A DNA stretch of 46,374 nucleotides from Acidisphaera sp. S103 (GCF_009765975.1 NZ_LMUJ01000100.1:1-46374); one strand, 5' to 3'; shown: positions 1-8,848, numbered from the stretch's first letter. Notes: a model not told the origin generated them from the letters alone. Made by a program: numbers and translations.

Positions 1-359
1 GCCAGCGAATCGCAACCTGCGAGACCGGTCAACGTCTACAAAGACTTAACCCTTACCAGATTTGATTCCGATACCGTTTCCGGTCAGGCTCTTAGGCACG
101 ACAGCGCGTTCACAGAACGTGGTGGTAACGAAGGCGATGCGCAGGAATAAGCGTTGCGGGCAAGGCACGATCGTCACCCCCCGTCATGGTGGCCGCAGGG
201 CCACCATCCACGCCTTCGCGCCGGCGCCGGCTACGTGTCCGACGCCGCCTCGCGCTCATCGGCCACCGCGACGCTCAAAGCGCCACCATCAATCGTGTGC
301 GCTATCGTGACGATTGCGCCAACCCATGATACGTTCCGACCTCTATTTCGGAGTGTTCG
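1..359. other. Non-coding left edge
   Basis: No convincing gene is seen here. The two short open frames that cross it lack a ribosome binding site, encode Arg/Pro/His-rich low-complexity peptides typical of antisense or non-coding GC-rich DNA, and run through a repeat hairpin at 186-207. The start of the next gene at 360 lies within this sequence context without an obvious promoter. Any gene to the left ends before base 1. Confidence 0.5.
183..216. repeat. REP-like hairpin, copy 1
   Basis: Perfect 9-bp inverted repeat ATGGTGGCC / GGCCACCAT with a 4-base loop at 186-207. It is preceded by GTC and followed by CCACGCC. The same outer frame (GTCATGG ... CCATCCACGC) recurs around 16608, 37317 and 39139 with different stem bases, so the copies form one dispersed family. 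Confidence 0.7.
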
Positions 360-1415
360 ATGGGCGTCCTGTCAAGGGTAACCTTGCTTGCCATTGGCTT
401 GCTTTTCGTTACCGAGGCGTGCGTCGCCGCGGAGCTTTCAATCCAATCGATCGATATACTGGGCTACCGGGAAACGACGTCAGGTTGCAAGCTCGGGACG
501 CCTGTCAAGCTTCATCTGACGTTAGGCGGCCCTTCCTCCCAGATCTCAGGTCCTGTTTCCGCCGAGGTCCTGATCTCAGATTCTGCTTCCGCCCAGATCA
601 CGTGGTTAGGGCCCTGCGTCGATGGTTTTGTGTCGGGAACCGGCATTGTGGAAGCCAAAATCAATAACAAGGTGGTATGGCGCTACGAAGGAGAGGTGCG
701 AAACGGACTTGCCAACGGGCAAGGCACAAGTCACACGCCGGGTGGCATGACGGTTTCGGGAATTTGGCACGATGCCAGGATCGATGGCCCGGTCGTCCTG
801 TCAATTGAGGGTGGCCTCCATTACGAAGGCGGATGGAAGGTGGACGGATTTGAAGGTTACGGCATCGAGACCCTTGCCGATGGCTCCCGCTTTGAAGGCA
901 ACTGGCACCACGGGCAGCTTGAGGGTCATGGAACACTGACAAAGCCGAATGGCGGTTCGTATGATGGCAATTGGCACGCTGGTACAATGTCCGGTTTCGG
1001 TATCGTCAAGTACCCGAGTGGATCGACATACGAGGGGGAGGTTCAACAGGGCAAGCGCAACGGGCACGGAACCCAATCATGGGCGTCCTCGCACATCGAA
1101 GCCAATTGGAAAGACGATGTGCCCGATGGTCCCGTCTCGTTAACGTTTGGAAATGGTGCCCACTACGAGGGCGGGTTTTACGATTGGAAAATGAACGGTC
1201 ATGGGACGATGGTCTCGCGCCACGGCACTCGCTACGTGGGGGAGTGGCGCGATGGCTTCGCCGATGGCGAGGGGACCCTGGTAAGGCCGGATATTCCTCC
1301 ATTTTCAGGCCTGTGCAAGCACGGCTGCTTCCAGGACGGCAGCCGATCAACAGCGTTCGGTGTTGATCCATCATCATGCCCCAAGGCCAACGCCGCTCCT
1401 TTGCCGCACCAGTAG
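360..1415 (+). CDS. Exported MORN-repeat protein
   Basis: Predicted 351 aa. The N-terminus has a basic residue and a hydrophobic stretch ending in A-C-V-A-A-E around residues 20-25, so a Sec signal peptide, or possibly a lipoprotein-type signal, is likely. From about residue 105 to 310 the protein is made of MORN-like repeats of about 23 residues, seen as Y-E-G-x-x-x-x-G and G-x-G-T cores such as YEGEVRNGLANGQG, FEGNWHHGQLEGHG, YDGNWHAGTMSGFG and YVGEWRDGFADGEG. The segment between signal and repeats (about 25-105) is not recognised. A short Cys-containing tail follows the repeats (GLCKHGCFQDG). MORN repeats form extended beta-hairpin sheets, often tied to membranes or protein scaffolds; the role here is unknown. 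The ATG at 360 is chosen because it gives the signal peptide. It lies 82 bp upstream of the hydantoinase-type gene but need not be in its operon. Confidence 0.75.
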   Translation: MGVLSRVTLLAIGLLFVTEACVAAELSIQSIDILGYRETTSGCKLGTPVKLHLTLGGPSSQISGPVSAEVLISDSASAQITWLGPCVDGFVSGTGIVEAKINNKVVWRYEGEVRNGLANGQGTSHTPGGMTVSGIWHDARIDGPVVLSIEGGLHYEGGWKVDGFEGYGIETLADGSRFEGNWHHGQLEGHGTLTKPNGGSYDGNWHAGTMSGFGIVKYPSGSTYEGEVQQGKRNGHGTQSWASSHIEANWKDDVPDGPVSLTFGNGAHYEGGFYDWKMNGHGTMVSRHGTRYVGEWRDGFADGEGTLVRPDIPPFSGLCKHGCFQDGSRSTAFGVDPSSCPKANAAPLPHQ

Positions 1416-1497
1416 CGGCGACCGCTGTCGCACCCCGCTTGCCGATTGGCCCCGTCCGGGCGACGATGGGCCAACCAGGACTAGCAGGGGGAATTCC

Positions 1498-2922
1498 ATG
1501 ATCGATCTGATAATCCGCGGCGACACCGTCGTAACACCGCAGGGCGTCGGCGCACATGACATCCTGATCGCCGGCGACAAAATCGCCGCGATCGCCGCAC
1601 CCGGCAGTATCGCCGTGCCCGACGGCACCCGCGTCATCGACGCCACCGACAAAATCGTCATCCCCGGCGGCATCGACCCGCACGTGCATTGCAAATGGCA
1701 CCTGCCCAACCCCGACGGCACCGCCAATTTAACCGCCCCACCCGACGTCGTCAGCAAGGCCGCAGTGCATGGCGGCACCACCACGATGCTCGACTTCACC
1801 CGAGCCTCCCAAGGCAAGGACGTGCGCGACGCCATCGAACAGCGCGAAGAGGACTGGCACGGCCACTGCGCCTGCGATTACGCCCAGCACCTGATGGTGG
1901 AAGGCGCCCTGCCGATCGACCTGCCCGGCCAGATCGGCGAGGCCATCCAGGCCGGCTTCCCGACGGTGAAAATCTTCACCACCGACATCACCCCCAGCCG
2001 CAAAGGGCGCATGGTCGATTTCGGCGACATCTGGGAAATATTCCAGATCTTGGCAGCGAATAACGGCCTTGGTGTGATCCACTCCGAGGACAACGACATC
2101 GTCATGCACATGTATGGCAAGCTGATCCGCGAAGGCCGAGCGGGCTTCGAGAACATGGCCGAAGTCCACAACACCCTGTCCGAGGACGTTTCGTTCCGCC
2201 GCGTGATTCGCCTTGCCGAGAAAGTCGGCGCCGCGCTGTATATGATGCACGTCTCCGCCGCGACCGGCGTCTCCGCCATCCAGGAAGCCCGCCACCGCGG
2301 CGTGCCGATCTACGGCGAATCCCTGCATCAATACATGCTGTATACCAAGGAAGACTACAAACGCCCCAACGGCCAGATCTACCACACCTACCCGTCGCTG
2401 AAGGGTCAGGAAGACCATGCCGCCCTATGGCAGGGCACGCTTGACGGGTCCATCAACTGTGTCGCCACCGACGAAATCTGCTGCACCCTGAAGCAGAAAC
2501 TGCAAGGCAACCGCATCGACGACACCACCGGCGGCAATGCCGGCGTCGAGCCGCGCGTGGCGCTGATGTACACCGAAATGGTCGGCAAACGCGGCTACTC
2601 GTTACGCCGCTATGTCGATCTGGTATCCACCAACGCCGCCAAGATCATGGGCCTGTATCCACGCAAGGGAGCGCTCGCCGCTGGATCGGATGCCGATATT
2701 TGCGTGCTGGACCCCGCCGATCAGCGCGTCATCAAAGCCGAGGACCTGCACGAAGCCGACTACACCCCCTGGGAAGGCCGCAAGATGGACGCCTGGCCCT
2801 GCCTGACCGTGCTGCGCGGCAAGGTTGTGGTGGACAATGGCGTCTTCAAGGGCAGCCTGAACGACGGCAAATGGCAGCACCGCCGCATCGCGGAGGACAT
2901 GTTGACCGCGCCCCGGCTGTGA
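1498..2922 (+). CDS. Dihydropyrimidinase / D-hydantoinase family amidohydrolase
   Basis: 474 aa, the usual size for cyclic-amide hydrolases of the dihydropyrimidinase group. These open hydantoin or dihydropyrimidine rings with a binuclear metal centre in a TIM barrel. All expected ligands are visible: H62-V-H64 after strand 1, the lysine that is carboxylated (K158 in TVKIF), H195 (VIHSE), H251 (MMHVSA) and D325 (ATDE). The N-terminal small beta domain (IIRGDTVVTPQG) and the PGGIDPHVH signature are also present. The ATG at 1498 is chosen over an upstream in-frame start because AGGGGG lies just before it and the protein then begins like family members. It heads a catabolic run and overlaps the next small gene by 4 bp (GTGA). 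The precise substrate (hydantoin, dihydropyrimidine or another cyclic amide) cannot be read from sequence. Confidence 0.88.
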   Translation: MIDLIIRGDTVVTPQGVGAHDILIAGDKIAAIAAPGSIAVPDGTRVIDATDKIVIPGGIDPHVHCKWHLPNPDGTANLTAPPDVVSKAAVHGGTTTMLDFTRASQGKDVRDAIEQREEDWHGHCACDYAQHLMVEGALPIDLPGQIGEAIQAGFPTVKIFTTDITPSRKGRMVDFGDIWEIFQILAANNGLGVIHSEDNDIVMHMYGKLIREGRAGFENMAEVHNTLSEDVSFRRVIRLAEKVGAALYMMHVSAATGVSAIQEARHRGVPIYGESLHQYMLYTKEDYKRPNGQIYHTYPSLKGQEDHAALWQGTLDGSINCVATDEICCTLKQKLQGNRIDDTTGGNAGVEPRVALMYTEMVGKRGYSLRRYVDLVSTNAAKIMGLYPRKGALAAGSDADICVLDPADQRVIKAEDLHEADYTPWEGRKMDAWPCLTVLRGKVVVDNGVFKGSLNDGKWQHRRIAEDMLTAPRL

Positions 2923-3212
2923 CCGACTCGCAGCTTCGGGCACTCCTCCTGGATTGCCTGAAGCTGTGGGAAATCGAGGGCAAAATCACCGCCGCCGACC
3001 CCGGCCTCCTCATCCAAACCCCGTTCGGTTCCTTCACCGTGACACGAGCCGATCCCGATCTGCGTCCGGTGCGTTGGTTCTACCAGACGCCGGAGCGGGC
3101 GGCGGCCCAGCGTCCTCCGCGACCCGTGCCATCCATCGTCGCCCTGCTGTCGGCGCTGCGCAACGCGATGGGCGGCACGCGCGGCGACCGCCTGCGGATC
3201 GGCGGCGCATAG
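2919..3212 (+). CDS. Small hypothetical protein coupled to hydantoinase
   Basis: 97 aa, starting with GTG inside the stop of the upstream gene (GTGA overlap), which suggests translational coupling. No family is recognised. It opens with a helical stretch (QLRALLLDCLKLWEIEGKI), then a short beta-like part ending near TPFGSFTV, then W-F-Y-Q-T-P and a proline-rich linker. It ends with a helix containing SIVALLSALRNAMGG. There are no membrane segments. Its tight linkage to the amidohydrolase suggests an accessory role, but this is inference. A non-coding explanation is less likely because its reading frame is used from exactly the overlap point and ends shortly before the next gene. Confidence 0.5.
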   Translation: MTDSQLRALLLDCLKLWEIEGKITAADPGLLIQTPFGSFTVTRADPDLRPVRWFYQTPERAAAQRPPRPVPSIVALLSALRNAMGGTRGDRLRIGGA

Positions 3213-3270
3213 GCAAAGAACCTCGCGCCCCGCCGTGCGTTGGACTCCGTGTCAACGACAGGAACAGCAC

Positions 3271-3657
3271 ATGGCAACGCTCGACGACACCTCCAATCCC
3301 GCCGGCCGGATGATCGCGGCCAAACAGGTGCAGGGCACCACGGTCTACAACGTCGCGCTGGAAAAACTCGGCTCCATCCACGACGTCATGATCGACAAGG
3401 CTTCTGGCCGCATCGCATACGCCGTGCTCAGTTTCGGCGGCTTCCTGGGCGTCGGCGACCGTTACTACCCGCTGCCCTGGGAAAAACTCAGCTACGACAC
3501 TGAAATGGGTGGCTATGTCGTCGACATCGACCAGGACGTGCTCGAAGGCGCCCCATCCTACACCGATCCGGCGACCGCTTCGTGGCATGACGAAAGCTGG
3601 GGCCGCGACATTTACACACACTATGGCGTCAATCCGTTTTGGGACCTGGTTCCCTAA
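3271..3657 (+). CDS. PRC-barrel domain protein
   Basis: 128 aa, start chosen at the ATG preceded by AGGAAC. Residues about 8-85 match the PRC-barrel pattern: a beta-rich segment with G-T-x-V-Y-N followed by L-G-S-I-H-D-V-M-I-D-K-x-S-G-R-I-A-Y-A-V-L-S-F-G in shorter blocks, then the G-V-G-D-R-Y-Y-P-L-P-W element. PRC-barrels occur in photosynthetic reaction centre subunit H, in RimM and in many small alphaproteobacterial proteins, where they are thought to bind partners or membranes. The C-terminal 40 residues carry a WGRDIY segment and an aromatic end. No signal peptide is seen. It sits between catabolic genes with 58 bp before it and 78 bp after it. Its role there is unknown. Confidence 0.75.
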   Translation: MATLDDTSNPAGRMIAAKQVQGTTVYNVALEKLGSIHDVMIDKASGRIAYAVLSFGGFLGVGDRYYPLPWEKLSYDTEMGGYVVDIDQDVLEGAPSYTDPATASWHDESWGRDIYTHYGVNPFWDLVP

Positions 3658-3735
3658 CCTTGCCCCGCATCGCTGACCGTGCTTGGAATCTCCTCGGGCC
3701 GTGATAACGCAATCATCACGTCCGAGGGGGACGCC

Positions 3736-4911
3736 ATGAAGATCACTCAGGTCGAGACGCTCCAGGCCGACGCCGGCTGGCGCATGTTTTCATTCCTGAA
3801 AATCACAACCAGTGACGGTATCATCGGCTGGTCGGAGTTCAACGAAAGTTTCGGCAGTACCGGCCTGTCCGACGTCATCAAGGGCCTGTCGCCAGTGCTG
3901 ATCGGCCGCGATCCGTGCAAGTTCGAGCAGGTCACGCAGCACCTGCACGTGCTGACCCGCCAATCCCGCGGCGGCCTGAACCAGCAAGCCATCGCCGCGA
4001 TTGAGAACGCTCTGCTAGACGTCGCCGGCAAGGCCTACGGCATCCCCGTTGCCGCACTGTTCGGCGGCCCGATCCGCGAGCGCATCCCCGTCTACTGGTC
4101 GCATTTCGGCACCTACCGCGTGCGCAGTGCCGCCCTGATGGGCGTCCCTGAACTGCGCAATTACGACGACCTCGCCAAACACGCGCAAGAAGTCCGCGAT
4201 CGAGGCTTCCGCGCCCTCAAAACCAATATTCTCCCAATTGCCGATGGCCGGTTGGGCTCCTACGTCCCCGGTTTCGGCCGCCACGCTGGCTGGCCCGAAC
4301 TGAACTGGGACAACAAGCTGACCCGAGGCGTCACCGAACAACTGTCCATCATCCGCCAGGCCGTCGGCCCCGACATGGGCATTCACCTCGACATCAACTT
4401 CAACTTCAAGACCGAGGGCTTCAAGCGCATCGCCGACGCGGTCGCCGACGCCAACCTGACCTGGCTGGAAATCGACACCCACGACGCCCCCGCCTTGGCC
4501 GAGATCAAGCGCGGCGCGCCCTGCCCTATCGCATCCTGCGAAACGCTGCACGGCCGCCGCGAATTCAAACCGTTCCTGGATCATTACGCCACTGATGTCG
4601 CCATCGTCGATGTCATCTGGAACGGCCTGCTGGAATCGTCCAAGATCGCGTCCATGGCCGATGTCTACGAAATCAACGTCGCCCCGCACAACTTCTACGG
4701 CCATCTGTGCAGCGCCATCAGTGCGACGTTCAGCGCCATCGTGCCGAACTTCCGGGTGATGGAGATCGACATCGACAGTGCCCCCTGGCGCGACGAGTTC
4801 TATACAGTCGTCCCGACAATCGAGAACGGCGAGTTCATCCTGCCCACCGGCCCCGGCTGGGGCATCGACATCAACGAAAAAGCCGTCCGCGCCCGTCCCC
4901 CGAAAAACTGA
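3736..4911 (+). CDS. Enolase-superfamily (mandelate racemase/dehydratase-like) enzyme
   Basis: 391 aa, typical for mandelate racemase/muconate-lactonizing or sugar-acid dehydratase enzymes. These abstract a proton next to a carboxylate using a Mg2+ ion. The capping N-terminal domain (KITQVETLQ) precedes a barrel with K162 (RALKTN). Metal ligands are D219 (HLDINFNF), E245 (WLEID) and E269 (CETLHGR). The acid/base pair includes D292 (AIVDVIWNG) and H318 (VAPHNF). The H-D pairing resembles the galactonate-dehydratase side of the superfamily, so an acid-sugar dehydratase is the favoured reading. The ATG at 3736 is chosen for the GAGGGGG ribosome binding site at about 3724-3730. It precedes a hydroxyacid dehydrogenase, a combination fitting stepwise breakdown of a hydroxy-acid. 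The substrate is not determined. Confidence 0.85.
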   Translation: MKITQVETLQADAGWRMFSFLKITTSDGIIGWSEFNESFGSTGLSDVIKGLSPVLIGRDPCKFEQVTQHLHVLTRQSRGGLNQQAIAAIENALLDVAGKAYGIPVAALFGGPIRERIPVYWSHFGTYRVRSAALMGVPELRNYDDLAKHAQEVRDRGFRALKTNILPIADGRLGSYVPGFGRHAGWPELNWDNKLTRGVTEQLSIIRQAVGPDMGIHLDINFNFKTEGFKRIADAVADANLTWLEIDTHDAPALAEIKRGAPCPIASCETLHGRREFKPFLDHYATDVAIVDVIWNGLLESSKIASMADVYEINVAPHNFYGHLCSAISATFSAIVPNFRVMEIDIDSAPWRDEFYTVVPTIENGEFILPTGPGWGIDINEKAVRARPPKN

Positions 4912-4934
4912 TTGTCGTCGCCGGCCAAAAAATC

Positions 4935-4960
4935 GTCATGGCCCGGCGAAGTCCGGGCCA
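4935..4960. repeat. Hairpin in the leader of the TTG-start gene
   Basis: GTCA followed by an 8-bp perfect stem TGGCCCGG / CCGGGCCA with a 6-base loop (CGAAGT). It begins like the other GTCATGG hairpins of this window but lacks the CCATCCACG right side. It lies between the dehydratase stop at 4911 and the TTG start at 4999, so it could shape the mRNA leader. Confidence 0.55.
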
Positions 4961-4985
4961 CTTATAGCGGCACCAAAACCACCCC

Positions 4986-5001
4986 AAGGAGAAAACAATT
5001 G
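4986..5001 (+). promoter_or_regulatory. Ribosome binding site deciding a TTG start
   Basis: AAGGAG at 4986-4991, seven bases before TTG at 4999. No ATG or GTG in this frame lies between this site and the first conserved residues of the dehydrogenase, and the next upstream in-frame start would run through the 4935-4960 hairpin. TTG is therefore the best start. Confidence 0.7.
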
Positions 5002-6045
5002 GCAAAATTCAAGATCGCGACCCCGACCGGGGCCAGCTTCACCACCGCCGGCGGCGGCTACAACTACGAAATGGAACCGCTGGAAGGCATCGACGCCGAA
5101 ATCGTCGAGGGCCCTGCCGATGAGGACGGCTTTATCAAATTCGCCCAGGATGCCGACGTGGTCTACGCGAAAGGCATGCGCTTCACCAAAAAGGTCGTTG
5201 AAGGACTGCCAGCCAAGTGTCGCGCCATCGTGCTGGGCAGTGTCGGCGTGGATAGCGTCGACGTGAAAGCCGCCACCGAACGCGGCCTGCCCGTCACCAA
5301 CTGCCCCGACACCTTCATCGAGGAAGTCGCCGACCACGCGCTGATGCTGCTGCTGTCTGCCCATCGCCGCACCATCGAGCAAGACCGCATGGTCCGAGAA
5401 AACCGTTGGCGCGAAGGCCGCCCCGCTCTACTGCAAATCCCCCGCCTGATGGGCCTGACCCTCGGCCTGATCGCCTTCGGCCACGTCGCCCGAGCGGTGG
5501 CGAAACGAGCCAAGCCGTTCGGCCTGCGTGTCATCGCCTATGACCCGTTCATCGAGGAACTGGTCATGGTCGAACACGGCGTCCTGCCGGTGACGCTGGA
5601 AGAAGTCCTCTCCCAGTCCGATTTCGTTTCGATGCACGCGCCCGCCACACCGGAAGCGGAAGGCATGCTGATGGAAAAGCACTTCCGCCTGATGAAGAAG
5701 ACCGCCATCTTCATCAACACCGGCCGAGGCCCCACCGTCCAGGAAGCCGGTCTGATCAAGGCCCTGTCGGAAGGCTGGATCGCCCACGCCGGCCTCGACG
5801 TTCTGGAAATCGAGCCGCCCGGCAACAACAACCCGCTGCTGGGCATGCCGAACGTCACCCTGTCCGCCCACACAGCCTCTGCCTCCTCCCGGTTCGATCC
5901 GGCTCGGAAACGTCACGTCGGGCGCGAACTCGGCCTGATCCTGAACGGCAAATGGCCCATGAGCTGCGTCAACCCGGCCGTGCTGCTGAAGTCGAACCTG
6001 CGTCGCTGGCAGCCGGTGTCGATGGAACGCGGGCCAAACAGCTAG
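4999..6045 (+). CDS. D-isomer specific 2-hydroxyacid dehydrogenase
   Basis: 348 aa from a TTG start. The family reduces 2-oxoacids to D-2-hydroxyacids, or the reverse, with NAD(P)H. Catalytic residues are in place: R243 (NTGRGP), E272 (DVLEIEP) and H291 (LSAHTAS). The Rossmann motif is unusual: residues 156-164 read G-L-I-A-F-G-H-V-A, where the usual third glycine is alanine. The two other dehydrogenases of this window have the normal GMGRIG. Binding of NAD rather than NADP is suggested by D182 at the end of the second strand (IAYDPF). It follows the dehydratase by 87 bp on the same strand and may act on its product. A glycerate- or phosphoglycerate-dehydrogenase-like role is possible. Confidence 0.85.
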   Translation: MAKFKIATPTGASFTTAGGGYNYEMEPLEGIDAEIVEGPADEDGFIKFAQDADVVYAKGMRFTKKVVEGLPAKCRAIVLGSVGVDSVDVKAATERGLPVTNCPDTFIEEVADHALMLLLSAHRRTIEQDRMVRENRWREGRPALLQIPRLMGLTLGLIAFGHVARAVAKRAKPFGLRVIAYDPFIEELVMVEHGVLPVTLEEVLSQSDFVSMHAPATPEAEGMLMEKHFRLMKKTAIFINTGRGPTVQEAGLIKALSEGWIAHAGLDVLEIEPPGNNNPLLGMPNVTLSAHTASASSRFDPARKRHVGRELGLILNGKWPMSCVNPAVLLKSNLRRWQPVSMERGPNS

Positions 6046-6118
6046 AGAGCATCTATCCGTATCGGGAGGCCGCGCCTCCCGATACACGAATCTCGCTACG
6101 CCCTCGTAGCGCTCGGTA

Positions 6119-7186
6119 CTATCCCGCCGCTTTCTTCCGATTCGCCTCAAGACGAGCATCGACCAACGCCACCTGAGCATCGATCGCCGGGTGGTGCATT
6201 TCTTTCTGCCGCGCAATAAGCTGCACCAACTTGTCCGCACGCTCGATATACGGGGCACCATTCTGCAACGCCCGCGCTGCCGACGCCGGCCGCGAAAGAC
6301 TTTGCGCTGCCTCGGCATATTTCTCGAACGGCACAAGATCCTTCGGTGACGCGCCAATCTTCACGCACAGATCGAACACAAAATCATAAACCGATTTCGC
6401 TTCCGCCGGATCGGCATTCACCGCTTCCTGGGCGGTGCGCATGCCATCAGCGGTGACGCAACGATAGTTACCCGCCAGCAGCATCGACCACTTGGCCAAC
6501 GGCACAAAAAGCGAGTCATGCACGCGCAGCTTCACCGGCAGTTCGATCTTGCCTTCGGGCACGTCAAACCGCACCGCGTCGACGTCTTTTTCCAACTGAT
6601 GCAGGATCGCCGTGCTTTTGTCGGATTCGAAACGGGCCACCTTGAAGTTGGTCGGCAAGGTCACTTGCAGCACGTTGACCTTTTCCTCCGGCGGCCGGAT
6701 CGCCTGCGGATCCGGACTGCACAGCGTCAACGTCCCGGGATCGAAACTGTTCCAGACCGTCGGATCGGTGTAGGCCGGCTTCAGCGCCTCGTAGTCCAGG
6801 TTCGGAATGCGCTGCACGTAGGGCAGCGGCGGCATGTTCATGATCGACATGCAGGGCACCCTGGATTTCGCCACCGCGTCCAGCAGTTCCCGCACGCCGG
6901 GGGACCGATATTGTGGCTCCTGCATCGCCAGGCCGATCAGGTCGTAGTCTTTCGGGTCGACATCACTGGCACCCGATGCGGAAACCTTGCCCGGCAGCTT
7001 ACGGGAGTCGATCTCGATTTGATCCTTCCGGCCCCTGATCGGCATCCGAACTCGGAAGCCCTCCGCATTGATAAGGTCGGCCTCGGCCGGCAGGCACACC
7101 AGCTTCACGTTGTGCCCGCCAAACATCAGTTTGGAGGCCAGCAGCGAGCCATAGGACGCGCCCATGATCAGGATATTATAAGCCAT
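6119..7186 (-). CDS. Ketopantoate reductase-like (ApbA/PanE family) protein
   Basis: 355 aa. The start at 7186 is chosen because AGGAGG lies 5-10 bases upstream on the minus strand; an earlier in-frame ATG at 7210 would place that site inside the gene. The N-terminus is a Rossmann strand-loop-helix (YNILIMGASYGSLLA), with G-A-S-Y-G-S replacing the usual GxGxxG. The C-terminal half is helical and fits the ketopantoate-reductase dimer and active-site domain, including VPLAKWSMLLAGNYRC near where family members carry the catalytic lysine and asparagine. True PanE is usually about 300 aa; this longer, divergent version next to catabolic genes may reduce another 2-oxoacid. It is convergent with the dehydrogenase gene (73 bp between stops). 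Confidence 0.65.
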   Translation of the reverse strand: MAYNILIMGASYGSLLASKLMFGGHNVKLVCLPAEADLINAEGFRVRMPIRGRKDQIEIDSRKLPGKVSASGASDVDPKDYDLIGLAMQEPQYRSPGVRELLDAVAKSRVPCMSIMNMPPLPYVQRIPNLDYEALKPAYTDPTVWNSFDPGTLTLCSPDPQAIRPPEEKVNVLQVTLPTNFKVARFESDKSTAILHQLEKDVDAVRFDVPEGKIELPVKLRVHDSLFVPLAKWSMLLAGNYRCVTADGMRTAQEAVNADPAEAKSVYDFVFDLCVKIGASPKDLVPFEKYAEAAQSLSRPASAARALQNGAPYIERADKLVQLIARQKEMHHPAIDAQVALVDARLEANRKKAAG

Positions 7187-7415
7187 GAATCCTCCTCGTT
7201 TCCTCGACATTTCTTGTTGTATTAAGTGCCGGCCGGAAGCGTCTTCGCATTTTCTAAACTTGCGTTAATGCTTATCCGGGAACATGAAAATATCCGACTA
7301 TGGCCGGCCTGTCGAATCACGTGCCAGGACCACCCGTCCGGCGGGACCGCATCATCCCCTGAATACTTTGATGAAACGCCGGAACCGGCATCTTCCCGGC
7401 CAATCCCCGGGGACG

Positions 7416-8555
7416 TTAGACTGACGGCAATTCGATCCCCTCGACCTCCGCCATGGTCGTGATCGTGGCATCGAACGAGACCTGATCTGCATTTTCAATT
7501 GATTGCCTGGCCAGTGCCTCAAACAACGCGTCCTGCTCCAACAGGAAATGCGTTCCGTCCCGCAATCGGGCATACGCCGCCCACGGCACGAATTTGGTTA
7601 GCGGAAACAGCAAGCCATCCCGCGGTGCGACATCCACATTCAGTCCAGAAACGAACAGCACGTTCTTGCCGTGATAGGCCGGCTCGCGCTGCATAGTACG
7701 GTACGTGCGGTCGAACTCGATCTGCGTATGATACCGCGCAGCGTCCAGCGCCGGATTCGGCGACGTCACGACTGTCGGCATAGCCGGCGCCAACGCGTCC
7801 TCCAGCAGGTCGTGCCCTTCCGGACCAATCACCGGCTGGCGGCGGAAAAAGAACAAGTCGGCCGTCAACAAATCGCCGATCGGCCCCGGCCCGCCACCAC
7901 CGCGCGCCAGCGACGGCGCCGCCGCGAACGCCTTCGACGTGCTCAGCATCCGCAGCGGATCAGGCCGAGCCGCATCGATCAGCCGGTCAAGCCGCGGAAA
8001 CAAGCCCTCGGTGCGATTTGGATCGAGCAGTGCATTGTCGATAAACACCGTGGGCATCCCATCGACCGAACCAAGCCGGATATCGTTACGGGCATGCGCA
8101 TATTCCGTCCGATACCAGTCCAGCACGGCCGACAGCTTCCCGCAGTTCGCACCGAACCCGCCGTGGTCCGTGCGCGGCCGCGGATAAACCCCGAAACGCC
8201 GGCCATCGACATCGTAACCGACATGGCTGGCCTGGATGATGACGAGATCCTCGCCGTGATGCGCATGCGGCCCATGCCGGTCGGTCGCCACCCGGCCGCC
8301 GACCTGTCCATGATCGAACGGAAATGTGCCAAAATGCTGCGCGATCAGAATAACCGGATAGCCCTGGCTTTCGTCGGAGCAGAACGCCCGCGACGGCATC
8401 ATCCGGTCCCGCCGAAACCCCAACGACCGGCAATAATTGTAAAGCCTGGGCACAAACTGGCTGTAACGGATCGCCATCCGACCGAGACGCAAATCGCCCA
8501 TGACATGATGCATGCCGACACAATATCGAAACAGTGCCCGCGGACCAAGTGACAT
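7416..8555 (-). CDS. Probable LCIB-type beta-carbonic anhydrase homologue
   Basis: 379 aa from the ATG at 8555 (a GTG at 8600 is also possible). The best match by eye is the LCIB/LCIC family, a divergent beta-carbonic anhydrase group first studied in algae. Zinc ligands in that family are Cys, His and Cys, with an Asp two residues after the first Cys. Here C59 is followed by S-D-E (FCSDES), H111 sits in ASHVGYD and C138 in GANCGKL. The C-H-C spacings (52 and 27) are close to those I recall for LCIB proteins. The expected Arg after C-x-D is not obvious, since the motif reads C-S-D-E-S. No signal peptide or membrane segment is seen. The C-terminal half (about 200-379) is not assigned. Carbonic anhydrase activity is inference; some family members are inactive. 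Confidence 0.5.
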   Translation of the reverse strand: MSLGPRALFRYCVGMHHVMGDLRLGRMAIRYSQFVPRLYNYCRSLGFRRDRMMPSRAFCSDESQGYPVILIAQHFGTFPFDHGQVGGRVATDRHGPHAHHGEDLVIIQASHVGYDVDGRRFGVYPRPRTDHGGFGANCGKLSAVLDWYRTEYAHARNDIRLGSVDGMPTVFIDNALLDPNRTEGLFPRLDRLIDAARPDPLRMLSTSKAFAAAPSLARGGGGPGPIGDLLTADLFFFRRQPVIGPEGHDLLEDALAPAMPTVVTSPNPALDAARYHTQIEFDRTYRTMQREPAYHGKNVLFVSGLNVDVAPRDGLLFPLTKFVPWAAYARLRDGTHFLLEQDALFEALARQSIENADQVSFDATITTMAEVEGIELPSV

Positions 8556-8848
8556 GCTGGAGACACTCGCGGACCGACAATGATCGATCCGGCCCCCCAC
8601 CCGTCGTCAGCAAACGACCGCTCGCCGGGCTGCATATCGACGCCGACGATTCGGGTCGGCAAGGTCATGCAACCGTCATCGCAGTGCCGTTGTGGCAATC
8701 GGGGGCGTCATTTACCCCCGATTCAACAGTTGTTGGGGATTCGTATTCATTCTCTTCCAGTATACAGACGTTGAATTTTACATCACCAAAAATTCAACTG
8801 CACAAAATCCGACAAACCCTTGAGCAAAAACACCAGGAGATCAAACAA

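Noticed and set aside
62..381. Short plus-strand frames at the left edge
   Set aside because: Low-complexity translations through a repeat hairpin without ribosome binding sites.
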